A DNA stretch of 64,000 nucleotides, from NCBI RefSeq assembly GCF_042433515.1, contig NZ_JBHLVH010000002.1, forward strand, positions 1 to 64,000, written 5' to 3'. The translations under genes and the position numbers were made by a program. Below, one piece after another: positions 54,874 to 63,596 of this stretch. Each line of letters begins with the position of its first letter. Position 1 is the stretch's first letter. The notes below the pieces were generated by a model. It was not told the DNA's origin and did no database searches. It saw only the letters and a list, made by a program, of their open reading frames with translations. The DNA comes from Kytococcus schroeteri. GTDB taxonomy: Bacteria; Actinomycetota; Actinomycetes; Actinomycetales; Dermatophilaceae.

Positions 54874-56283
54874 GTGGCCACCCCCCTGCCCCCCGCCCCC
54901 ACGGAGGACGCCGCAGCGCCCCGCGCCCTCGACCGTGGCCTCAGCACGCGGCACGTCATGTTCATCGCGCTCGGCACCGCCATCGGCACCGGGCTCTTCC
55001 TCGGCTCCGCCGGCGCCATCCAGGTGGCCGGGCCCGCCGTCCTGGTGGCCTACGCCCTGGCCGGCGCGGCGATCTACGTCGTCATGCGCGCCCTGGGCGA
55101 GATGGTCGTGCGCCAGCCGGACGCCACGAGCTTCGTGGACTTCACCGAGCGCTACCTGGGCCGTGTCCCGGGCTTCGTGCTCGGCTGGATCTTCGCCCTG
55201 GAGATGCTCCTGGTGGGCATCGCCGACGCCACCGCCCTGCGCATCTACCTGGGCCGCTGGTGGCCCGAGGTGCCCGGCTGGGTGTGGATCGCCGGCGTCA
55301 TCGCCCTGGTGCTGCTGCTCAACGTCGCCGCCGTGCGGTACTTCGGCGAGGCCGAGTTCTGGCTCACCCTGCTCAAGGTGGGCGCCATCGTGGCCATGAT
55401 CCTGCTCGGCCTGGGCCTGCTCGCCTCCGGGTCCGGCCTGCCCGGCAGCCAGCCGAGCATCTCCCACCTGTGGCAGCACGGCGGCTTCGCCCCCCACGGC
55501 ATCAGCGGCATCGTCATGTCCCTGACCATCGTGGTGTTCGCCTTCGGCGGCGTGGAGACCGTGGGCCTCACCGCGGCCGAGGCGCGGGACCCCCGTACGG
55601 CCATCCCCAAGGCCATCAACACGGTGCCCTGGCGCATCCTCATCTTCTACGTGGGGTCCGTGGGCATCATGCTGGCGCTGGCCCCGTGGAACAGCATCGA
55701 CGGGGAGCAGTCCCCCTTCGTCCAGGTGCTCGATGCCGTGGGCCTGCCCGCCGCCGGCCACGTGCTCAACGCCGTGGTCATCATCGCGGCGTTCTCCGCG
55801 CTCAACGCCATCGTCTTCGCCACCGCCCGCACCCTCTACGGCCTGGCCGACCACGGTCGCGCCCCGGCCGCGCTGCGCCACGTGGGCGCCCAGGGCGTGC
55901 CCACCGGTGCCATCACCGTGGTGGGTGCGGGCCTGGTGCTGGGGCTGGTGGCCAACGTCATCTGGCCCGGCGTGATCTTCATGCTGCTGGCGTCGCTGGC
56001 CAGCTTCACCACCATCTTCGTGTGGGGGACGATCCTCGTGGCGCACTTCGTGATGCGCCGCCAGGTGGCCCGCGGCCGGCTCGAGCGCGGCGAGTTCGCG
56101 ATGCCCGGGTGGCCCTTGCCCTCCCTGCTGGCCCTGGCCTTCTTCGCCGTCGTGCTGGTGGCCATGGCTCTCTCGCCCGACACCCGCCCCACGCTGGTGG
56201 CCGGCGCCGTCGCACTGGCGGTGCTCTCCGGGCTGGGCGTGCTCACGGTGCGCCACCAGGAGCGCGCGGGCCAGCGCGCCTGA
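54874..56283 (+). CDS. Amino acid permease (APC/AAT family)
   Basis: A 469-residue, 12-helix amino-acid:proton symporter. Helix 1 motif RHVMFIALGTAIGTGLFLGSAGAIQVAGPAVLV contains the GTAIGTGLFLG substrate-binding segment. The consensus amphipathic region EMVVRQPDATSFVDFTERYLGRVPGFVLGW, and VFAFGGVETVGLTAAEARDPRTAIPKAIN (helix 6 and the following loop) are typical of AAT permeases such as the proline/aromatic/GABA type. GTG at 54874 has GAGAGGA upstream. The exact substrate cannot be read, although GVE in helix 6 favours small neutral or polar amino acids. It diverges from the TsuA-like gene. Confidence 0.92.
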   Translation: MATPLPPAPTEDAAAPRALDRGLSTRHVMFIALGTAIGTGLFLGSAGAIQVAGPAVLVAYALAGAAIYVVMRALGEMVVRQPDATSFVDFTERYLGRVPGFVLGWIFALEMLLVGIADATALRIYLGRWWPEVPGWVWIAGVIALVLLLNVAAVRYFGEAEFWLTLLKVGAIVAMILLGLGLLASGSGLPGSQPSISHLWQHGGFAPHGISGIVMSLTIVVFAFGGVETVGLTAAEARDPRTAIPKAINTVPWRILIFYVGSVGIMLALAPWNSIDGEQSPFVQVLDAVGLPAAGHVLNAVVIIAAFSALNAIVFATARTLYGLADHGRAPAALRHVGAQGVPTGAITVVGAGLVLGLVANVIWPGVIFMLLASLASFTTIFVWGTILVAHFVMRRQVARGRLERGEFAMPGWPLPSLLALAFFAVVLVAMALSPDTRPTLVAGAVALAVLSGLGVLTVRHQERAGQRA

Positions 56284-56380
56284 CCCGTCCCGCGCCCCCG
56301 CGCCCCGTCCGCCTCCCACAGGCGGCGGGGCGCGGTCGCCTCTAGGCTGCCTGGGAACCCACCACCACCCGGGAGGCCCC

Positions 56381-56968
56381 ATGGACATCTGCCAGATCAT
56401 CCAGCGCCAGCACGACGAGCAGCGCACCCTGTTCTCCTACCTCGAGGAGTGGGACCGCACCGACACCGAGGGCCTGGGTGCCGTGTGGAAGCGGCTGGCG
56501 ATCCTGCTGGAGACCCACGCCGAGGCCGAGGAGAAGTACTTCTACCCCCACCTGCTCACCCTGGGCACCGGCGGCGCGGACGCCCCGAACGCCGAGCACG
56601 AGATCGAGGACGCGCTGGAGGACCACAACTCCATCCGCGAGGCGGTGCGCCGGGCGGACGCCGAGGAGGTGGGCTCCGAGGCGTGGTGGAAGGCCGTGGT
56701 GGACGCCAACGTGGCCAACTCCACCCACATGGGCGAGGAGGAGCGCCAGGACCTGCTGGACTTCCGCCAGCAGGCATCGCTGCAGCTGCGCCACGACATC
56801 GCCGTGGAGTTCCTGCGCTACGAGGCGCTCAAGGCCGCGAAGGGCATCACCCCGCAGGACAAGGACCCGCAGGAGTGGATCGACGACCACGACGACACCG
56901 ACGCGCAGGCCAGCGACCGCGCCGGTGACGCGCCCACCAAGAGCCTGCAGGCCAGCGAGACCGAGTGA
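56381..56968 (+). CDS. Hemerythrin HHE-domain protein
   Basis: A 195-residue helical protein with the hemerythrin-like set of ligands: IIQRQHDEQR, LLETHAEAEEKYFYPHL, LEDHNSIREAV, and STHMGEEERQDLLDF. A di-iron centre is therefore likely, for oxygen or nitric oxide sensing or iron-sulfur repair (RIC-like). The last 45 residues are an acidic, low-conservation tail. ATG at 56381 has GGGAGG seven bases upstream, one of the few clear ribosome sites in this part. It could compensate for nitrosative stress now that the hmp gene is lost, but that is speculation. Confidence 0.88.
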   Translation: MDICQIIQRQHDEQRTLFSYLEEWDRTDTEGLGAVWKRLAILLETHAEAEEKYFYPHLLTLGTGGADAPNAEHEIEDALEDHNSIREAVRRADAEEVGSEAWWKAVVDANVANSTHMGEEERQDLLDFRQQASLQLRHDIAVEFLRYEALKAAKGITPQDKDPQEWIDDHDDTDAQASDRAGDAPTKSLQASETE

Positions 56969-56984
56969 CGCGCCGGGGCGTCCC

Positions 56985-57413
56985 TCAGGGGCGCTCCCAC
57001 GCCGCCACGGGCCCCGGCTCCACCACGAACAGGCGGTGGGGTCGGGGCTCGTCGCTCCCCACCTGCGCCCACCACTCGGGTGAGCGCTGGCGGCACTTGG
57101 CCCCCAGGTGCTCCCACTCGAAGGCGAGCTGCCCGTCGGTGAGCGGCAGGCGCAGGTGCGGGTCGGCATCGCAGACCACCCGGGTGCGGTCGAACCGGTA
57201 GCCGCGGGCGTCGGCGGCATCGGCGAGGCCGTGCAGCCAGGTCGCGATGCCGAGCACCGGGTCGTCCAGCGCCCGGAAGCGCTCCAGCTGGGGATGCTGC
57301 GTGTAGCCCTTCGTCAGCCCCCGCAGCACCTTCTGCGCCAGCAGACCCTCCCGCCAGCCGGCCACCAGGGCGGCACGGTCCAGCTGGGCGGGGTGCACAC
57401 TCCACAGACGCAT
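56985..57413 (-). CDS. Pyrimidine-dimer DNA glycosylase (T4 endonuclease V type)
   Basis: A 142-residue protein of the Pyr_excise family (PF03013). It starts MRLWSVHPAQLDRAALVAGWREGLL and continues AQKVLRGLTKGYTQHPQLERFRALDDP, the family hallmark (Arg/Lys-rich TKGYxxHPQLxRF). Such enzymes excise cyclobutane pyrimidine dimers and cut at abasic sites, a UV-repair role. It has CACCAT six bases before the ATG at 57413 and no ribosome site. Convergent with the hemerythrin-like gene with only 16 bases between stops. A good family match, catalytic T2-like residue not checked. Confidence 0.85.
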   Translation of the reverse strand: MRLWSVHPAQLDRAALVAGWREGLLAQKVLRGLTKGYTQHPQLERFRALDDPVLGIATWLHGLADAADARGYRFDRTRVVCDADPHLRLPLTDGQLAFEWEHLGAKCRQRSPEWWAQVGSDEPRPHRLFVVEPGPVAAWERP

Positions 57414-57435
57414 CGGGTGATGGTGTCACGGGCCC

Positions 57436-57441
57436 TAGGCT
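57436..57441 (+). promoter_or_regulatory. Candidate -10 hexamer (TAGGCT) for the S33 peptidase gene
   Basis: TAGGCT ends six bases before the ATG at 57448, with no ribosome site. The divergent glycosylase start lies only 35 bases to the left. Confidence 0.45.
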
Positions 57442-57447
57442 CGGCGC

Positions 57448-58779
57448 ATGCAGCAGACCACCGAGTACCAGCCCGGCCTGACCATCCGCACCCTGCGCCT
57501 CGAGGCGCCCGTCGACCACGGCCTGTCCCGGCCTCCGGCGACCGGCCCGGACGCCCCGGCGGACGTGGCCCTGCCCGCAGACACGCTCGAGCTCTTCGCC
57601 CGCGTGGTCACCGGCACCGACGGGGCGGACAAGCCGTATCTGGTCTTCCTGCAGGGCGGCCCGGGCGGCGAGGCCCCACGTCCCTCCCTCACCCTCTCGA
57701 GCCCGTCGTGGCTGCGGCGTGCCCTGCAGGACTACCAGGTGGTGATGCTGGACCAGCGGGGAACGGGCCTGTCCACCCCCGTGGGGAGCACCCTGGGGCC
57801 GCGCCGCACCGCGCCCGGGCTGACCGGCGTCCTGGCCGGTACCACGCCCGCCCAGCAGGCCGCCTACCTGCAGCACTTCCGGGCGGACTCGATCGTCGCG
57901 GACTGCGAGCTGGTGCGCGAAGCCCTGGGGGCCGAGCAGTGGACCGTCCTCGGGCAGTCCTTCGGCGGCTTCACCTCCCTGCACTACCTCGCCACCCACC
58001 CCGAGTCCCTGGCCGGTGCGCTCATCACCGGCGGTCTGCCGCCGGTGGACCACACCATCGAGGAGGTCTACGGCGCCACTTGGGAGCTGATGATCGGGAA
58101 GTCCGAGGAGCACCACCGCCGCTTCCCCGGCGACCGCGCCCGCATCGCCGAGCTCACCGAGCGCGCGGCCGACGGCGAGATCGTCCTGCCGAACGGCGAC
58201 GTCGTCTCCCCCGAGCGCTTCCGAACCGTCGGCCACGGGCTGGGCATGTCCTGGGGCTCCGAGCGGCTGCACCACCTGCTGGAGCGCGACCACACGTCAT
58301 CGGCCTTCGCGGCCGACCTCGAGGGGATGCTGCCGTTCGGCGGTCGCAACCCCTTCTACTCGGTCCTGCACGAGTCCTCGATGGCGGACGGCGTCGCCAC
58401 CCGCTGGGCGGCCGACCGCACGATCCCCGGTGCGGTGGCGGCGGACCCGACGCTGCTGGGCGGGGAGCACCTGCACCGGTCGCTGTTCACCGAGGACAGC
58501 CTGCTGGCACCGTTCGCGGAGGCGACCGACCTGCTGGCCGAGGTCGAGTGGGCGGAGCTCTACCCGGCCGAGGCGCTGCGCCGGGCTGACGTGCCCGTGG
58601 CCGCGGCGGTCTACAGCAACGACGCCTACGTGCCGCGCGACTTCTCGCTGGAGACGGCCGCGCTGCTCCAGGACGCCCGGGTGTACGAGACCAGCGCGCA
58701 CGAGCACAACGGGCTGGGCGCCGGCGAGGACGTGTTGGACCACCTCATCGGACTGCTGCAGGGCACCCGCTGGCGGTGA
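57448..58779 (+). CDS. S33-family prolyl aminopeptidase-like hydrolase
   Basis: A 443-residue alpha/beta hydrolase of the proline iminopeptidase family. The oxyanion region LVFLQGGPGGEAPRP replaces HGGPG with QGGPG, as in many actinobacterial members. VVMLDQRGTGLSTPV, GQSFGGFTSLHYLATHPESL (serine nucleophile near residue 171), VAAAVYSNDAYVPRDF (acid) and SAHEHNGLG (histidine) complete the catalytic set. It would release N-terminal proline from peptides in the cytosol. No signal peptide. TAGGCT upstream of the ATG suggests a leaderless message. Confidence 0.9.
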   Translation: MQQTTEYQPGLTIRTLRLEAPVDHGLSRPPATGPDAPADVALPADTLELFARVVTGTDGADKPYLVFLQGGPGGEAPRPSLTLSSPSWLRRALQDYQVVMLDQRGTGLSTPVGSTLGPRRTAPGLTGVLAGTTPAQQAAYLQHFRADSIVADCELVREALGAEQWTVLGQSFGGFTSLHYLATHPESLAGALITGGLPPVDHTIEEVYGATWELMIGKSEEHHRRFPGDRARIAELTERAADGEIVLPNGDVVSPERFRTVGHGLGMSWGSERLHHLLERDHTSSAFAADLEGMLPFGGRNPFYSVLHESSMADGVATRWAADRTIPGAVAADPTLLGGEHLHRSLFTEDSLLAPFAEATDLLAEVEWAELYPAEALRRADVPVAAAVYSNDAYVPRDFSLETAALLQDARVYETSAHEHNGLGAGEDVLDHLIGLLQGTRWR

Positions 58780-58830
58780 TTGCCGGCGAGTGCCCTGCAG
58801 GGGTGGGGCACTCGGCCCACGGGACGCGCG

Positions 58831-60045
58831 TCAGGGGGTCATGACCACCTTGAGGCAGTTGTCCTGCTTCTTCTGGAAGACCTCGTACATGCGCGGGGCG
58901 TCCTCCAGGCCCACCCGGTGGGTGGCAAGGTCCTCCAGGCCCAGCACGTCCTCGTCCTGCGTCACGACGTCGAACAGCTCGGGGGTCCACTGCTTGACGT
59001 GGCACTGGCCCATCCGCATCGCGATGCCCTTGTCGAACATGGTCATCATCGGCATCGGGTCCACCATGCCCCCGTAGACGCCCGAGATCGAGACCGTGCC
59101 ACCGCGCCGCACCGACTCGATGCAGCCGTGCAGCGCCGCGAGGCGGTCGATGCCCGCGTTCTCGATGGCCGGCTTGCCGATGACCCCGGGCAGCCGGCCG
59201 GCGGCGGTGATGACGCGCTCGGCCACCGGGTTGCCGTGGGCCTCCATGCCCACCGCGTCCAGGGCGCCGTCGGCACCCCGCCCGTCGGTGAGCTCCGCGA
59301 TGGCGCGGCCGACCTCCTCCGGTTTGCGGCCCTTCCCGTCCACCTGGTTCAGGTCCACCACCTCAGCGCCCCAGGCGCGGGCGGCTGCCAGGCGCTCGGG
59401 CACCAGGTCCACCCCGATGACGCGGCCGACCCTCCCCAGCCGCAGCGCGGTCCGGACGGCCAACTGCCCCACCGGACCCAGTCCGAAGACGGCCAGCGTG
59501 CCGCCCTCGGGGACCTGGGCCCACTGCACGCCCTGCCACGCGGTGGGCAGGATGTCCGAGAGGTACAGGTAGCGCTCGTCGGCGCCGTGCTCGGGCAGCG
59601 TCACCGGTCCGAACTGGGCCTGCGGCACGCGCACGTACTCGGCCTGGCCGCCGGGCACCGCGCCGTAGAGATCGGTGTACCCGAACAGCGAGGCCCCCTT
59701 GCCCTGGTCGCGGTTCTGCGTGGTCTCGCACTGGGCGAACAGCCCACGGGAGCACATCCAGCAGTGGCCGCACGAGATGTTGAACGGCACCACCACGCGG
59801 TCGCCGACGGACAGCCCGGACGCCGCGGCCTCGGGCCCGACCTCCTCCACGACGCCCATGAACTCGTGGCCCAGCACGTCCCCGGGGTGCAGGAACGCCC
59901 CGAGCACCGAGTACAGGTGCAGGTCGGAGCCGCAGATGGCGGTCGAGGTGACACGGACGATCGCGTCGGTGGGCTGCTGGATGACGGGGTCCGGGACGGT
60001 CTCCACCCGGACGTCCTGGGGGCCCTGCCAGGTCAGTGCGCGCAT
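58831..60045 (-). CDS. Zinc-dependent alcohol dehydrogenase (formaldehyde/glutathione-independent type)
   Basis: A 404-residue MDR enzyme. Catalytic zinc: CGSDLH (Cys about 38) and GHEFMG (His); structural zinc: four cysteines in ISCGHCWMCSRGLFAQC. The insertion after it and the MEGFGVDPM-type GGMVDPMPMMTMFDKGIAMRMGQCHVKQW segment match the glutathione-independent formaldehyde dehydrogenase/Adh subgroup. Rossmann motif VFGLGPVGQLAVRTALRLG. NAD is the likely cofactor. AAGGAG lies ten bases before the ATG. Substrate could be formaldehyde, a sorbitol-like polyol or another primary alcohol. It diverges from the SDR gene at 60158. Confidence 0.9.
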   Translation of the reverse strand: MRALTWQGPQDVRVETVPDPVIQQPTDAIVRVTSTAICGSDLHLYSVLGAFLHPGDVLGHEFMGVVEEVGPEAAASGLSVGDRVVVPFNISCGHCWMCSRGLFAQCETTQNRDQGKGASLFGYTDLYGAVPGGQAEYVRVPQAQFGPVTLPEHGADERYLYLSDILPTAWQGVQWAQVPEGGTLAVFGLGPVGQLAVRTALRLGRVGRVIGVDLVPERLAAARAWGAEVVDLNQVDGKGRKPEEVGRAIAELTDGRGADGALDAVGMEAHGNPVAERVITAAGRLPGVIGKPAIENAGIDRLAALHGCIESVRRGGTVSISGVYGGMVDPMPMMTMFDKGIAMRMGQCHVKQWTPELFDVVTQDEDVLGLEDLATHRVGLEDAPRMYEVFQKKQDNCLKVVMTP

Positions 60046-60145
60046 GGTCCTGCTCCTTGCCCGGCCGGGGCCGGATGGGGGTCCTGCTCGGTCGGCTCCA
60101 CGCTAGACGTGATCCGTCCAGCGCGCGCGGTGAGCGCCGCGCCCC

Positions 60146-60151
60146 TACCGT
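60146..60151 (+). promoter_or_regulatory. Candidate -10 hexamer (TACCGT) for the SDR gene
   Basis: TACCGT ends six bases before the ATG at 60158; the gap GGAGGC could serve weakly as a ribosome site. Confidence 0.4.
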
Positions 60152-60157
60152 GGAGGC

Positions 60158-61225
60158 ATGGACTCCACCGTGTCGAGCACACCGTCCACCCTCCCCTCCC
60201 CGTCCGCCCGCCCGGCCACGTCCCCGTCCGCAGGCACCGCCCGCCCGGCACCCCGTGGCGGCGAACCACTGGCCCTGGTGGTGGGGGCATCGCGCGGGCT
60301 GGGCCTGCTCTGTGCCGAGCAGCTCATCCAGCACGGCCACCGCGTGGTGCTCTCCTCGCGCAGCCAGGAGTCCTTGGAGGCCGCCCGCGCCCAGCTGCTC
60401 GCCGAGCACCCCGAGGCCACCGTCGACATCGCCCCCTGCGACGTCTCCGACCGCCATGCCGTGACCGCGCTCGTCGAGGGTGTGGAGCGTGACCTCGGCC
60501 CCATCGAGGTGCTGCTCACGGTGGCCGGCATCATCCAGGTGGGGCCCGCGCAGGCGATGACCCTGGAGCACTTCGACCAGGCCGTCGGCACCATGCTCAT
60601 GGGTCCGGTGAACGTGACGATGCAGGTGCTCCCGCACATGCGGCAGCGGGGACGCGGCCGCATCGGCACCGTCACCAGCGTCGGCGGCAAGGTGGCGCCC
60701 CCGCACCTGCTGCCCTACTCCACGGCCAAGTTCGGCGCCGTCGGCTTCAGCGAAGGCCTCACGGCCGAGCTGGCCGGCACCGGCGTCACGGCCACCACCA
60801 TCGTGCCGGGCCTCATGCGCACCGGCTCGCACGACGCCGCCCTGTTCACCGGTGACGCGGCCCGGGAGTTCACCTGGTTCGGCCCCTCGGCCTCGCTGCC
60901 CCTGCTGTCCATGGACGCCGAGCGCGCCGCCGAGAGGATGGTGCACGGCGTGCTGGAGGGTCACACGCACGTCATGCTCACCCCGGTGACCCAGGTGGGC
61001 TCGCGCGTGCACGGGCTGGCCCCCTCCTTCACCACCCGCCTCATGGGGTTGGTCAACCGGGTGCTGCCCGGCGCCGAGGCGGTCGACCCGCTGGGCCCCG
61101 GCACCACCGTCGAGGGACGGGTGGCCCGCCAGGGACTGCGCGGCCGGGCCCGACGAGTGGTCGACGCCCTGACCACCCTCGGCGACCGGGCCGGGGAGTC
61201 CACCAACGAGCGCACCGCGCGGTGA
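60158..61225 (+). CDS. Short-chain dehydrogenase/reductase
   Basis: A 355-residue classical SDR. A low-complexity Ser/Thr/Pro N-terminus of about 35 residues precedes LALVVGASRGLGLLCAEQLIQ (cofactor motif), then SSRSQESLEAARAQL, CDVSDRHAV, LTVAGIIQVG, VTSVGGKVAPP (catalytic Ser) and YSTAKFGAVGFSEGL (YxxxK). All catalytic residues are present. A C-terminal 80-residue extension (LNRVLPGAEAVDPLG type) ends the protein. The family covers many alcohols and steroids, so the substrate is unknown. Its 3' end meets the truncated secreted-protein pseudogene. Confidence 0.88.
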   Translation: MDSTVSSTPSTLPSPSARPATSPSAGTARPAPRGGEPLALVVGASRGLGLLCAEQLIQHGHRVVLSSRSQESLEAARAQLLAEHPEATVDIAPCDVSDRHAVTALVEGVERDLGPIEVLLTVAGIIQVGPAQAMTLEHFDQAVGTMLMGPVNVTMQVLPHMRQRGRGRIGTVTSVGGKVAPPHLLPYSTAKFGAVGFSEGLTAELAGTGVTATTIVPGLMRTGSHDAALFTGDAAREFTWFGPSASLPLLSMDAERAAERMVHGVLEGHTHVMLTPVTQVGSRVHGLAPSFTTRLMGLVNRVLPGAEAVDPLGPGTTVEGRVARQGLRGRARRVVDALTTLGDRAGESTNERTAR

Positions 61226-61680
61226 CGCGACGAGGGGCCCTCCCACGACGACACCAGGGCCACCTGGCGCAGCGTGCGGAATCCGGAGACGTTCACGGCG
61301 CGCATCGGGTTGGCCGGTGCCCAGGTGGGCACGACCCGGCCGTCCTTCCACACGTGGGCCGGCGAGCCGAGGTGCAGCTCGAGGAAGGCGCCGCCGTCCA
61401 ACGGCACCTTCTTGCCGCTGAAGTCGTTGTGCACGGCGCCCACATAGCGCACGTCGTAGGAGACGTCCTCGCGCTTCACTCGACCCAGGTCGAACACGAC
61501 GCGGTCGGTGCAGGTGTGCCGGGTGGCGCGGGCGCCGTCGAGTTAGGAGCCGGAGTCGATGCCGGGCCAGTCGCGCTGCGTGGCACCGGATCCCCACGGG
61601 CGGCTCACGCAGGTGGTGGCGGCGGTGTCGCCGGACTGGCCTGCGGAGGCCGTGGTACCCCCCCGGCCGCGACCGCCCGT
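61226..61680 (-). pseudogene. Pseudogene of a secreted AMIN-like domain protein
   Basis: Read leftwards, the frame gives TTASAGQSGDTAATTCVSRPWG, IDSGS, an in-frame TAA at 61543-61545, then LDGARATRHTCTDRVVFDLGRV, VRYVGAVHNDFSGKKVPLDGG, and AVNVSGFRTLRQVALVSSWEGPSS before it collides with the SDR 3' end. The parts resemble the actinobacterial AMIN-like secreted domain (DRVVFDL, VSGFRTLRQVAFAGDFEG). The stop codon replaces a residue that is normally tyrosine (TAC to TAA is one base). The C-terminal strand region is missing, and no signal peptide is left at the N-terminal end, near the divergent acetyl-CoA hydrolase gene. Three lesions mark it as dead. Confidence 0.7.
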
Positions 61681-61714
61681 GGCCGGACACCGCCCCATCG
61701 GGCACCATCTCCCC

Positions 61715-62944
61715 ATGCAGACCGTGAGCGCCGAGGCCCTGGAGTCCCGACTGTCCGCCCTGCCGGGCACCCCCCGCATCGTGGCCAGCGGCAACATGTG
61801 CGTGCCGTGGGAGGCCGTGGCCGTGGCCGACCGGTCCTGCGCGCAGTACGTGCTCAACGTGCTCAACGGCCCGCCCGGCCTGCCGGACCGTGAGGGCGTC
61901 ACCGTCGAGACCTCCTTCGTGGGCCCCGGTCAGCGCCGCCACCCCCGCCTGCGCTACGTGCCCAGCCGCCTCTCGATGGTGCCCCTGCTGTTCAGCAGCA
62001 CCCTGCCGCCGGACGTGGTGCTGGCCCACTGCGCCCCGCCCCGCGACGGCCAGCTGAGCCTGGGGCTGGAGACCAACATCATGCCCGCGGCCATCGAGGC
62101 GTGCCGGGCCCGCGGCGGGCTGGTGGTGGCCGTGGTCAACCCGCGGATGCCGTACACCTACGGCGACGCGCAGGTGCCGGTGGAGCACGTGGACCTGGCC
62201 CTGGAGGTGGACGCCCCGCTGGCCGCCCACGACGGCGCACCGGCCACGGACGAGGCGGGGCGCGTCATCGGCGAGCGCGTGGCGGCCCTCATCGGCGACG
62301 GCGCCACGCTGCAGATGGGCATCGGTGCGGTGCCTGACTCCGTGCTGGCCAATCTCACCGGCCGCCGCGACCTGCGCATCTGGACCGAGATGTTCAGCGA
62401 CGGCGTGCTCGAGCTGCACCGACAGGACGCCCTGGACCCGGAGGCGCCCATCACGTCGTCCTTCTGCTTCGGGTCCACCGAGCTCTACGACTGGGTGGAC
62501 GGCAACCCGCAGGTGCGCATGCTCCGCACGGAGAAGACCAACGACCCGGGGCGCATCGCGCAGCAGCGGGCCATGACCTCCATCAACGCCGCCCTGGAGG
62601 TGGACCTCTTCGGCCAGGCCAACGCCTCGCGCATCGACGCGCACATCCACTCGGGCTTCGGCGGGCAGACCGACTTCATCGTGGGCGCGCTGCACTCGGC
62701 GGGCGGGCAGAGCTTCATCGGGCTGCGCTCATGGCACCCGCGGGCAGACGTGTCCACGGTGGTGCCGCTGCTCGACGAGCCGGTGACCAGCTTCCAGCAG
62801 ACGGCCGTCGTCACCGAGCAGGGCGTGGCGCGGCTGTGGGGTCTCTCGGAGCGGGAGCAGGCGGCCGGCATCATCGAGAACGCGGCGCACCCCAGCGTGC
62901 GCGAGGAGCTGTGGGAGGAGGCCCGCCACATGGGCCTGGCCTGA
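61715..62944 (+). CDS. Acetyl-CoA hydrolase/transferase family protein
   Basis: A 409-residue class I CoA-transferase relative, acting on acetyl-CoA or butyryl-CoA with acetate or succinate as acceptor. GLETNIMPAAIEACRARGG, GDGATLQMGIGAVPDSVLANLTGRRDLRIWTEMFSDGVLEL (catalytic Glu region), and SGFGGQTDFIVGALHSAGGQSFI (CoA binding) match. Length is that of the short actinobacterial 4-hydroxybutyrate CoA-transferase-like group. The ATG at 61715 has CACCAT six bases upstream. It shares its 5' region with the pseudogene. Confidence 0.88.
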   Translation: MQTVSAEALESRLSALPGTPRIVASGNMCVPWEAVAVADRSCAQYVLNVLNGPPGLPDREGVTVETSFVGPGQRRHPRLRYVPSRLSMVPLLFSSTLPPDVVLAHCAPPRDGQLSLGLETNIMPAAIEACRARGGLVVAVVNPRMPYTYGDAQVPVEHVDLALEVDAPLAAHDGAPATDEAGRVIGERVAALIGDGATLQMGIGAVPDSVLANLTGRRDLRIWTEMFSDGVLELHRQDALDPEAPITSSFCFGSTELYDWVDGNPQVRMLRTEKTNDPGRIAQQRAMTSINAALEVDLFGQANASRIDAHIHSGFGGQTDFIVGALHSAGGQSFIGLRSWHPRADVSTVVPLLDEPVTSFQQTAVVTEQGVARLWGLSEREQAAGIIENAAHPSVREELWEEARHMGLA

Positions 62945-62979
62945 GCACCGGCTCCCCGGGCCCGATGGGGGCGCGCCCC

Positions 62980-63528
62980 TCAGCGCGGGTGGATGCCCGC
63001 CTGTCGCGCAGCCACCCGCCACAGCTCCGATGCTGCGTCGGCCGCCTCGTCCTCGCGGGCGGGCACGTCCTCCAGCTCGCCCCGCTCGGCCTCCACGGCG
63101 CGGCCGAGCCCCCAGAGCAGCCGGTCCCACACCAGTCCCCGGGCCACGAGCGCCGCGGCCACGTCCTGCTGCGGCCCGTCCACCACCCCGGCGGGCAGGG
63201 CGTGCTGCACGGTGAGCACCGTCTGCCCGCCGTCACGGGTCAGGTCCGCGGCCACCCAGGAGGTCACCCCGTCCACCTCCAGGCTGCCGCGCCAGCCCTC
63301 GGGGTCCAGCAGCTCGTCGGCACGCGCACCGGTACTGGCCACGGCCTGCTGCCAGTGGGGCCACACCGTGCGCGGCACCCCGGGCACCACGCGAGAGAGG
63401 GAGAGCACCCAGCCCTCGCCCAGGGGCTCCACCCGACGGGTCACGGCGTCCACGTGCTGCACGGCATCCATGGCGGACATGGTCGCACCGGGTGGACATG
63501 GGTACACGTGTTGCATGTGCTCGTTCAT
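62980..63528 (-). CDS. SRPBCC-like protein of unknown function
   Basis: A 182-residue protein that resembles polyketide cyclase/START-like folds: a beta strand start HVDAVTRRVEPLGEGWVLSLSRVVPG, WPHWQQAV, GVTSWVAADLTRDGGQTVLTVQHALP and a long C-terminal helix (VWDRLLWGLGRAVEAERGEL). Two N-terminal methionines give alternative starts; AAGGA lies about eight bases upstream of the ATG at 63528. Family assignment is tentative because the alignment rests on shape and short motifs. Divergent from the DUF222-type gene. Confidence 0.55.
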   Translation of the reverse strand: MNEHMQHVYPCPPGATMSAMDAVQHVDAVTRRVEPLGEGWVLSLSRVVPGVPRTVWPHWQQAVASTGARADELLDPEGWRGSLEVDGVTSWVAADLTRDGGQTVLTVQHALPAGVVDGPQQDVAAALVARGLVWDRLLWGLGRAVEAERGELEDVPAREDEAADAASELWRVAARQAGIHPR

Positions 63529-63596
63529 CTGTACTATCCTTGGGTCAAGGGCACGGGCTTACCGCGCCGGGCGCACGAGGGTCACGGGGGGTGATC

